DNA from: CAZEAC01 sp964510065
Lineage (GTDB): Bacteria; Bdellovibrionota_C; UBA2361; CAIXSY01
Direction: 5' to 3'
Assembly: GCA_964510065.1 (NCBI GenBank)
Contig: CAZEAC010000033.1
Location: 1-46,165, forward strand
DNA: 46,165 bases
In this document: piece by piece, positions 25,845-34,700 of the stretch
How positions within the stretch are numbered: the first letter of the stretch is position 1
Layout: each line of letters begins with the position of its first letter
Program-made: the position numbers and the translations under genes
The notes under the pieces: generated by a model
Database searches by the model: none
Seen by the model: the letters and a program-made list of their open reading frames with translations, nothing else
Told to the model about the DNA's origin: nothing

Positions 25845-28800
25845 TTGAATTCTCAGTCTTTACAGTTAGGACCTACAGGACAACAGAATACGGCGCAGCC
25901 AATCGGCGAGCCCTCGCCGTCCCTGCGTTTTAACCTTTTTCCCTTGGCCCCCGAAGTTCGCACACTAATACTTACCTATCTTTCTACTCAGCGACGTGCC
26001 GAGGCGATAGCAGCTGCGACTACGCTGGCGTTCCGAGGTGATTTCGCTCTTCACGCGAAAGCGCTTCTTGAGCAACAAGGACGGCCCTTTCTGGATGAAC
26101 AGGTAAGGAATTTGGCGCTGCAGCTTCAGAAATACACGAACACTCCTCCTGTAGGCACCACCCTTGTCAAGCGAATGGTTACCCTGCCGATTGTCCTTGA
26201 GGGCTGGCGCAAGCTCATTGCAGATCCAAAGACGACGCAACGTGTACGTGCAGCTTTAATGACTCAAAGAGAAGAACTTATTCAGGGCCTTGTTGGGCAG
26301 CGCGTCAACACTTCTCTCGGCGCGCTTGATTGGATCCGTTTTGATGTCGGCGATGAGATGATGGCGAGGGCCTCGGCAGGGAGATACTGCTCTGCCTGGT
26401 TCAATGCTGCACATGCGAACGAGGCACGCATCGGTATTAATGAGCTGGTACAGATCGCCGAGAAACTCTACCCTTCGATCCCGGTTCATGATCGCGCTGC
26501 CTTTTTTCAGGAGCGTTGGGAACATCCCGTGCTTCATCGCTGCCGAGAGTGGAGCACTTCGGAGCTCAAAACACTAGGTTGGCCATCAGCCCTTATTACT
26601 TACCATCACTTACTCGGCGTGCTTGGCTTCAGACTCGATACCATCGGTCTATCGGACGCACCACCACGAGGTCCCGCGATCAAAAATGCTCTTGCCGCTG
26701 CCGCGTTGCTTCAAGGTGACCTTCGTTGTTGGCCCGCGGTACGCACCTTCTTGCAACGGGAAGTCGAGAGCCCCGACGTCCTCAAGAGCTCGCGCTTTGC
26801 CTGCAATATCGCACAACAGATTCTTGAAGAAGGAGATAAGAGCTTCAAAGAGTTTTGTCGCCAAGACCTGCACCAATTGCTCGAAACACGTCGAAGTAGC
26901 CTCGGGCTCACCTATCAAGACTTGGGAGATCTGCTTTCAACGAGCGCCTCCGCTGTTTCTAACGTCGTCTCGGGACGACTCAATTCACCACAATCGCCAC
27001 TCCCGGCGATTCTCGTGCTTCTGGCGCAAACTCGCCAGGAACTTTTGCGTTGGGTGGCGCAAGCACGGGAAAACCTTCGCATCGCGCGACAAAAGGCTCG
27101 TGCCTCATCAAGCTCTACCTTTGGGCTTGAAGCAGCGTTTCACGGGCTCGCCCCTTCGCTTGCGAATAAGCAGCTGATCCAAGCGCCGAAAGGTGCTGAA
27201 GAACGCCTTCACAAGACTACCAGACCACTGCACGATCACCTTGTCCGCACCAAGCTGCGCCCGTCATTAGAAAGGCTCGTTGAACTTTACTCAGTTCGCA
27301 CGCCCATTGATATTCCGCGAATGCTTGAACGACGACACTTTGACCAGAGTGAGGTGGTCGATCGGGCACGCCTTGCATGGTCTGACTACAAAGCTCTAAA
27401 GAAAGATGGCAGTGTACCTTTGTTGGTGCAGTTCCGTGATCTTCTGAGCACACTAGGCGAACCACTCGACCAGCGCCATCTATTTCATTGGCGCAACAAT
27501 CGCACTCTCGCAATGCGAGAACGATCGTTGCTTGAACGCGCTATTGCCGTTATAGATGGCGAGCAAAAGTTGGTTCGTTTCTCCGCGCTTCCCGACGGAA
27601 GCAATTATGCGTTACGAAGCCACTTTCCTATTGAAGTTCGTCGCAGGCTACACGCGCAGCAGACTTTGTCAGACACCGAAGTGCGAATGGTGCAGGCGAC
27701 AGTTCAAGCACTTCCTGAGGCGCCGCATGGCATCTCAGGATTGTGGGGACCTAGACGAAAGGAGCTTGTAGTTAAGTTCCTTAAACTCGCATGCTCTCGT
27801 CAGGCAACTCCAAAGGACGTTGTGCTTGATTGGCTAAACGCCACAAGGTCGAACTACACGATTAAAGTCATCACACTGCTATTACATCGCGTGAGTGCTG
27901 ACGAAATACGTTCGGAGCTGCTTGGCCTCAATCCGCAACAGCTTTCTTTCTCCGAGCTACTTAGGGAAAAGCAGACTCTCCTTAGACATTTTAGCGATAA
28001 TCGGCTTACAGAACGGGCTGCATCAACACTCTCGCCTGGCGTCCAAGCCTTCTGCGCTTTGCAAAGCTGCGTTCCAGGAATTACTCGAGACGAGCTTTTA
28101 GACGCCTTAGCCGATGCGAACATTTTGAGCTGTACGCCCACGGCCGCGCTACCTAGGGAAACAAGCAAGCTACCCCTGCTCTATCCTTCACTTACAATCA
28201 GCCCCCCAGTTGCGTCCAAATCGCGGAGAGAAGCAGTCGCCGAAGCACGTTCCTGGCTTGCCGAGAGGAATCTACTTGCTCTAAAGCCTGCGACAAACCC
28301 ATCTAGGAGGCCTTCCCTCTCGCAAGATGGATCGACCACAATGTCCTCGCACCAACCAAAGCAGCCGCCACGTACTCAGCAAACTGCGCGAACGCCTCCA
28401 CGCTCACGGAGCAGGGAGATTCTTGACTCTGCGCGCAGGATGGTCCAGGTTGCTGTACAAACAAAGCATAAGATGTCGAGCACTGACTCCGGCGCTCTTT
28501 CTGCCACCGGAGATGCGAGCATCGCTCAGCTTGTTCAAAAGTTTCTTTCGCCGCTACATTCTCATGAGATCGAACCTGGCTCAGACAAACAGCTTCAATT
28601 TAAAAACCCCAAAACTAAGCTACTTAAGAATATCTCACCACTTGCGCGAAGTGGTTTAGCGAAACTTGGCAGCCTCCTTGCCTCGGCACCCGAAGAGAAC
28701 AATGTCGCGGCACTCCCGTCGCACTTCTTGACGCACCTCTCCGAGCAGCAAACAGCAGCGATAATAGACGCAATTTGCGACCTTTCGGACGTGGGTCACA

Positions 28801-29114
28801 ATCGAAACTGTTTTGCCATATCCGATAACCGCGCCGCTTTTCTTCACAGCCTTTTAAAGGAACTTCGTCAGATTCTTCCCGGACCTAATGTCGCAAGCTA
28901 TTTCTTTTCACGAGCAATGACCGCAGCAAATGTCATAAGCCCTCAGCAGGTGAGCTCCACCGCTTCAAACTCGCTGCAACTATTTAGCAGCGCCCTGAGG
29001 CTTCTTGCGCAACGGACGCATGACGGGCATCAGGAAACATGCCGAAAGCACAACGACGCACGAGGCGCAAAAGAGGAACCGTCATTGGGACGAGACGAAA
29101 CGAATCTTGAGTAG
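25845..29114 (+). CDS. Island gene D: 1089-aa protein with an internal XRE-like helix-turn-helix
   Basis: I do not recognise the family. The start is a TTG; GAGG seven bases upstream supports it and no ATG lies near. Residues 351-385 look like a lambda-repressor-type helix-turn-helix (SLGLTYQDLGDLLSTSASAV followed by SNVVSGRLNSP), unusual in the middle of so long a protein. The rest is predicted helical and rich in Leu, Arg and Gln, with no membrane segment or signal. Residues 814-860 are a Ser/Pro/Arg/Gln-rich disordered linker, followed by a compact C-terminal helical domain (LARSGLAKLGSLLASAPEEN, QQTAAIIDAICDLSDVGHNR). It is sandwiched between gene C and the helicase on the same strand. 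DNA binding is plausible but only from the one motif. Confidence 0.7.
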   Translation: MNSQSLQLGPTGQQNTAQPIGEPSPSLRFNLFPLAPEVRTLILTYLSTQRRAEAIAAATTLAFRGDFALHAKALLEQQGRPFLDEQVRNLALQLQKYTNTPPVGTTLVKRMVTLPIVLEGWRKLIADPKTTQRVRAALMTQREELIQGLVGQRVNTSLGALDWIRFDVGDEMMARASAGRYCSAWFNAAHANEARIGINELVQIAEKLYPSIPVHDRAAFFQERWEHPVLHRCREWSTSELKTLGWPSALITYHHLLGVLGFRLDTIGLSDAPPRGPAIKNALAAAALLQGDLRCWPAVRTFLQREVESPDVLKSSRFACNIAQQILEEGDKSFKEFCRQDLHQLLETRRSSLGLTYQDLGDLLSTSASAVSNVVSGRLNSPQSPLPAILVLLAQTRQELLRWVAQARENLRIARQKARASSSSTFGLEAAFHGLAPSLANKQLIQAPKGAEERLHKTTRPLHDHLVRTKLRPSLERLVELYSVRTPIDIPRMLERRHFDQSEVVDRARLAWSDYKALKKDGSVPLLVQFRDLLSTLGEPLDQRHLFHWRNNRTLAMRERSLLERAIAVIDGEQKLVRFSALPDGSNYALRSHFPIEVRRRLHAQQTLSDTEVRMVQATVQALPEAPHGISGLWGPRRKELVVKFLKLACSRQATPKDVVLDWLNATRSNYTIKVITLLLHRVSADEIRSELLGLNPQQLSFSELLREKQTLLRHFSDNRLTERAASTLSPGVQAFCALQSCVPGITRDELLDALADANILSCTPTAALPRETSKLPLLYPSLTISPPVASKSRREAVAEARSWLAERNLLALKPATNPSRRPSLSQDGSTTMSSHQPKQPPRTQQTARTPPRSRSREILDSARRMVQVAVQTKHKMSSTDSGALSATGDASIAQLVQKFLSPLHSHEIEPGSDKQLQFKNPKTKLLKNISPLARSGLAKLGSLLASAPEENNVAALPSHFLTHLSEQQTAAIIDAICDLSDVGHNRNCFAISDNRAAFLHSLLKELRQILPGPNVASYFFSRAMTAANVISPQQVSSTASNSLQLFSSALRLLAQRTHDGHQETCRKHNDARGAKEEPSLGRDETNLE

Positions 29115-29145
29115 GCAAGCTGAATGGAAGAAGGAATAGGGATTT

Positions 29146-31767
29146 ATGGCACATTCACATGAAGATCTAAGTCGTGTCATTCGTGATGAACACGGTCAAA
29201 GAGTCAGCCAGCTCGGCGGCACTGTTGTTGGCAACGTGGCGGAGCCGGAGCTTGACGCACAATGCTATCAATTGTTGAGGGAATACTTTGGTCAGGAGCG
29301 CTTTCGAGTCGGGCAACGTCCTCTCATCAAAGCAGCGATGGATGGTCTGGATACCGGCGGCGTGATCGCTACTGGCGGTGGGAAGTCGCTTTGCTTTCAA
29401 CTTGAAGCGCTTAGAAGATTCCTTAATGGCGACGGTCTGACAATAGTGATTTCACCGCTCGTTCCACTTATGAACGACCAGCATGAGTCCCTCCGGGCAA
29501 CAGTCTCGAAACAGGGAATTCCGAAAAAATCATTTCCCTGCGCGGTTATAAATAGCTCGCAGGATCAAGAAACAGTGCTCGGTCGAGCCTTGCGCAAAGA
29601 GAACATTGAACTCGTGCGAAATGAAGCGGCGGCGCTCCTGATCCTCTCGCCAGAAATGTTAACGCGTAGTGATATCGCCCATGGACTCCTCGGCATCGGT
29701 TCCGAGCGGCAGTTAAAGATTGCGCGAGTCGTTATTGACGAAAGCCATGTGGTCCACGACTGGGAGATGTTTCGGCTTGCCTACCTACGCCTTGCGGCCC
29801 TGCTTGGACAGATCGTAGCACATCGAACTCCCACCACCACGAAAGAACCTAACGAGAACAACGTTCGTTCAGTAGCACTTAGCCTGTTTACCGCGACAGC
29901 TCCGGCCGAAATATGGAAACACCTTACCGACAAGTTCCGGCTTAATAGCAGAGGTTCCTATTTCTACTTCGGAGAAATTGACAGAACCAATCTACTTTAT
30001 GAGAACGTCGCCTGCACAAATCGCGAGGAGAAAAACGAGCAGATCATTCGCTTCCTGCGCGAATTTTACCCTCCTGATAACAACGACAACCGGGTTGACG
30101 GCGTAAAACGCGGTCCGGGATTTTTTTACGTCGGCTCGCGAAAGGCTGCGGAGAAGACCGTCGAAGCAATCCTCCAGGTGATGCCACACATGCGAGGGAA
30201 GGTTGACTACTTCCATGCAAAGCGTCCGCAGCTCGAAAAAGACGACGTATTGCGCCGTCTTAGCAACGATGAAATTGAGCTTTTAGTGACTACTAACGCG
30301 GTCGGCATGGGCTATGACAAACAAAATATTCGTCTGGTGATTGTTGGGCATACCCCTCCGAGTCTCGACGCGCTTATTCAGCTCTTCGGGCGCGGCGGGC
30401 GAGATGGCGACCTGGCCAAGTGTCTGTTGTTTTTTACCGAGACCGACATGGCTTTGCCGCTTCTATTCATGCGCCAGCAAAACCCGGACGCACAACGCGT
30501 TCTCAAGACCTTAAAGTTCCTTGAAGAGGGCCATCGCAGACAGAAGAAAGCTCGCGAAGAGAAAGAAGAGGAGCGCAAACGTCAAGGCCGGGGCCGGCGC
30601 ACGAAGAGCGCTCTTGCGCGGGGACGGCGTGTTGCACTTCCGCTAAAGTACCTCGACGATGATGATCCGGCGTGGTCACACCTAGTGGCAGAGCGCCGCG
30701 CCTGTCTCGGTATTCTGGAGATGTTCGGTTTTATTTCCGAAGTGCGCCGTGGGATTCCCGGCAAAGTATGCGCCGTCTACGAAATTAATCGCACCTCAAA
30801 GGATGAAGATTTTAAGTCACACTTTCCTACAAGTGACTGGTTCGAGCGAAAACTTCAGGCAGATAAACAACGGCTTAAAGTGCTGCTGTATTATATCGTT
30901 TATGCAAATGATCGAGTTAATACTCATCGTCAAATAATTTCAAACCATTGCAGACACAACACCATCGCGCCGATGGTTGAGCAGACAAATCTCTTTGAGC
31001 TGATAACTATCTCAGAGCGAAGAATTCAGGAGATTCTCAAAGTGGTAATGGAGCGAGATTATACGCTTAATGAGCTAAAAAAGGCGCTGGCCTTACGCGT
31101 CGCGGAGTCCCATCTTGGCAATCAACATCCGCTTGCTCGTGTTGCGCCGAGCGATCTAAGCGTGATTATTGAATACTGCACTGCACTTGGCTATCTTCGC
31201 TTGCATCGCCGGGGAAATCAGCCTTTTCTTTCGCTAGGCGAACTGGGGCACCAGTATCTTCACGAGAAACGGATTCACCCCAAACAAAAGCACCTACTAG
31301 ATAGTTGCAGTACGTGGATAATCCCTGAGCTTACCGATTTTGAAAGATATCGACATTTTTTGGCGCGCCTCGGGCATGAAGCCGAACGCAAGTATCTCGG
31401 CATCGAAATCAGCCGACAGTGGTATAGCAATGCCGTGAGCGAGATTCAGCAGATGAAGCTCCAAGCAGACCGCGCCGTCCGTGAAGGGCGACCTGCTCCC
31501 TCGAGAATGGATGCGACAGATGCATGGTTACGTCGTCTGGACAATGTCGCCGGAAACAGACTTGAGCCAGTCTCCGACACTTTTGCTGCTCACCGCTTTA
31601 CCTTGTTCGGCCAGCAAATAACCGGACAGGAGCTTACGCGCGTCTTTCTGGGGAGAGAGAAGGAGGAAGAGGTTCGCATTGAGGATATGCGCCTGCTTCT
31701 TAATTACGTGTTGACCGACCCTATCGACTATTTCTCGAGTGCAACTCGCTCATTAGGCGTGCTGTAG
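29146..31767 (+). CDS. Island gene E: RecQ-like superfamily 2 DNA helicase
   Basis: The N-terminal 440 residues are a RecQ-type SF2 motor. Motif 0 is in EYFGQERFRVGQRPLIKAAM. Walker A is TGGGKS at 76-81 with SLCFQ after it. Motif Ia is ISPLVPLMNDQ, motif II is DESH at 198-201 in place of DEAH, and motif III is FTATA near 248-252. Motif V is NAVGMGYDKQNI and motif VI is QLFGRGGRDG at 412-421 (canonical RecQ: QE-GRAGRDG). A Lys/Arg/Glu-rich stretch at 464-495 follows, then a winged-helix-like part near 620-700 and about 170 residues of unknown type. I see no four-Cys zinc site, so the RQC region is absent or altered. At 873 residues it is larger than a housekeeping RecQ. It lies 31 bp after D and 6 bp before F. 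ATP-driven DNA unwinding is well supported; its target is unknown. Confidence 0.85.
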   Translation: MAHSHEDLSRVIRDEHGQRVSQLGGTVVGNVAEPELDAQCYQLLREYFGQERFRVGQRPLIKAAMDGLDTGGVIATGGGKSLCFQLEALRRFLNGDGLTIVISPLVPLMNDQHESLRATVSKQGIPKKSFPCAVINSSQDQETVLGRALRKENIELVRNEAAALLILSPEMLTRSDIAHGLLGIGSERQLKIARVVIDESHVVHDWEMFRLAYLRLAALLGQIVAHRTPTTTKEPNENNVRSVALSLFTATAPAEIWKHLTDKFRLNSRGSYFYFGEIDRTNLLYENVACTNREEKNEQIIRFLREFYPPDNNDNRVDGVKRGPGFFYVGSRKAAEKTVEAILQVMPHMRGKVDYFHAKRPQLEKDDVLRRLSNDEIELLVTTNAVGMGYDKQNIRLVIVGHTPPSLDALIQLFGRGGRDGDLAKCLLFFTETDMALPLLFMRQQNPDAQRVLKTLKFLEEGHRRQKKAREEKEEERKRQGRGRRTKSALARGRRVALPLKYLDDDDPAWSHLVAERRACLGILEMFGFISEVRRGIPGKVCAVYEINRTSKDEDFKSHFPTSDWFERKLQADKQRLKVLLYYIVYANDRVNTHRQIISNHCRHNTIAPMVEQTNLFELITISERRIQEILKVVMERDYTLNELKKALALRVAESHLGNQHPLARVAPSDLSVIIEYCTALGYLRLHRRGNQPFLSLGELGHQYLHEKRIHPKQKHLLDSCSTWIIPELTDFERYRHFLARLGHEAERKYLGIEISRQWYSNAVSEIQQMKLQADRAVREGRPAPSRMDATDAWLRRLDNVAGNRLEPVSDTFAAHRFTLFGQQITGQELTRVFLGREKEEEVRIEDMRLLLNYVLTDPIDYFSSATRSLGVL

Positions 31768-31773
31768 GACGTT

Positions 31774-34700
31774 ATGACAGACTCAATGCAACAAAGAATA
31801 CGTCTATTACTACCAGGGTCGCCGCAGGCACAGGAAGTTTCGGCATTGCGATCCTCTGCGGTAAGCGTACGCAAAGATGTCATTCGTTATATCTCTGAAC
31901 TTGTGCAGACCCGCGTAGCAATGATTGATTTTGTGCTACGGCATGAAGAAAAACTCGCCGAGCAGGTGTGTTCGATGTTGCAGACTCTCGTCGCGCAGTC
32001 TCCACAAGCTCGCACGTACCTCGAAGAGATCGCAACAGAGAAAGAAGATGGTTGTGCCATGCTGGCTGATCGTAAAGCCATGGCTGCCTTGCTGCTTGAA
32101 TGCGCCGCAGCGCAGCTTCATGCTGCCCCGGAAGAAGCCGTTCCCGAATGTAAGGTTGCAGCAGGATGGGATCGGGCCGGGTTTATTGATTCAGAGCGCC
32201 TAAAGACTCTTCAAAGCGAGCCGCCAGGTGCAGAGCTTGCGAAAGTGCTCCTCAACATCGCCTGCCTCCTGAACTACAATTCGTGGCGCGAGCCGCGCAA
32301 CAATATCTTTCGCACTCAGTTAATGCAGCTCGGCCTAAATGCCACCACCAGACCCCAGCTAATCGAACTCGCAAGCAGCACTGAACTGCTTGAATCCACA
32401 CACTACATGATTTTGGATGCAATTCATCCTAATCCCGAGCTGCCACCTTCAGGGACAGCTCTAGAGAAACATTTTCCTGGTGGCCCGCTCTTAGATGGCA
32501 GTCCTCTAAAAACCGAGCTCTCGAGACTCATGGATGCCGGCATCGCATTTTTTTCTCTCGCCGAGCGCCGCCGCGCTCTTATCTCCGAACTTCTCGCTGA
32601 TCTTCGCGCAGCTCAAGACCATTCATCAACAGGCGTGCGAGACAATTCGCAAATATCCGATCCTTGGATGCGCGAGGTATCGCGCTACACTAACGGAACC
32701 CAGTGCGACACCATAACAATAGAAAGACTGCACGTGGTCTTCGACGGATTTCTTGCGCCTGAGATTCTTAGCCAACTCTGCTCGGAAGAGAAGCGTGATC
32801 GGCTATGGTTGGCAACTCAGCAACTTCACGGACTACTTTTCTCGGAAGAGGGGTTTTTTGCCGTACGCGATCGACTGGTGCTTGGAATGAGCGCGCTTGC
32901 ACTCAATGACGAAGTACGTTCGTCTCTTACCGATATGTCTTTCTCTACCAGAGCAAGAGCGCATTGGAGAAGGGATATCCTCGAAAATGACCCGGACTGG
33001 GTGCGTTTGGAGCTTGCCGCACCGGCAAGCGAGAAGAGCACAGAAAGAGTTCCCGCGGACGAAAGGGCGTACCTTGAGAGGGTCCCTAAAATCACTTCGG
33101 TTGTCGGCCACTATCTTGCGCTTGGTCGTTTTATGGGACTTCTCAGAAACGGCAGGAAACCAAGTCAGCTTCGTTCGGAACTTGCCGAGGGCATTGCAAA
33201 TGACAAGTTGAGAGTGGAACTCCCCGCCGAACAATATGTGCCTCGGCTCGTTGACATCGTTGAACTTGCGCGCCATCAGGCCAGGCGCGAACGGGGTGAA
33301 AAGCGTGGAGGAAATGGCTCTACGCACGCACATGAATTCAGCAACGGGGGTGGCTACGATTCGCAGAACGAAGAGCTCACTCAAATGCTCGTCTCGATAA
33401 TAAGCTTAACTTCAAAAGATCGAGCACGCTGTTTAACTCGTGCCGACAAATGGGTTCGCGCGGCTCCCAAAGATGGTTTAGAGGATATGCCAGTTTTTGA
33501 GCCGGACGAATTAACTTCGCCCGATGGCTATACCGTCGCACTGCGTGAGCTGTGCACTGTCGCTCAACGAAGCACGGTGCTGCGCGACGCCCTTTTGGAG
33601 GCGCTACGAAATCACCAGCAGCTTCAAGATGATCTCGTGGTCAAATTACTTTCTCCTCGACAGCAGCTTCAGTCCCTGGGACAGCTGGTGTGGCTCTTTT
33701 CACAGCTTGAAACTTCTGAACAAGGGCTTACTTTGGCTGCCTCAATTATTGATCTGGCTCGCTCCGACCAACGAACACTTTCTGAACTACATGCCAACAA
33801 TCAACATTTCATTAGCGCATTGCATGATCCCTTAATGCTTGCCGCTATTATCTACCAGGCTGTGATTTCAACTCGTGAAGAACTTCGGCTATGCGCAGAT
33901 CCAAATTTAGAACTTGAGCTTTCGCTACGAGGGCTACAAAACGCGCTGAGGGAGCTGCAAAGCGAAAGCGCTTCGCATGCTGCCCGCTTTCGAGGAATTA
34001 AATCGGACGTCGCCACATTTTACACTCCGGAGTACGAAGCAAGGCTTCAAGGACTCATTGCCGAAGCATCGGAACGCTCGCTCGTAGAAAAACTCAAGCA
34101 GAGCGGCAAGAGCATATTGGCCCCTGACCTAGCTCCGCTTCCCGTCATAAGAGTTGTTCGCACGAAAGATCTTCCCCATGCGAATACGCCACTTGGCTAC
34201 CATCATGCGCTTCAACGCTCTACGCGCCGGGCAGCGGCTCTCCCGAAAGGAGAGTCACTGCCGCCAGGAGAGATAGTGAGGCTTCAATCTCTCGTTGAAG
34301 AGCATCCCCAGCGAATCGAGTTTATTCGTGGCCTTCCCGCGAGTCAGGTTCTCCCAGGCTTGATTGATCTTGCATTAAGCGGACAGAGCGGCGCGGCGAA
34401 TCTTCAGTCTCTGCTTGTAACGTTCGCTCGCGAATCACAGCGCGGAGCTCCACTTCTCCAACGCTGTCGAGGTGCAAAAAGCGAAGAGGGCGACTCGATC
34501 TTTGAAAGCAAGGCACCGAAAGTCGCACACGCGAACGAAGTTCCGCAGGTTGATTCGTCGCTCCACGAAGCGCCGGACGCACTTGCCGTGCTGCTCTTTG
34601 AATTGCAGAAGGCCGCTTTAGATGCTCGCTCCGGTGACATTTCGGCTGCTCAAAGGCGTGATTTCGTCGCGGGCGTACTTCTTAAGTCACTGCTTCATCT

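Noticed and set aside
29146..31767. Idea that the helicase is DpdF of a 7-deazaguanine DNA-modification cluster
   Set aside because: The motor is similar in type, but no DpdA-like transglycosylase, SNF2 helicase, PLD nuclease or other Dpd component is nearby.
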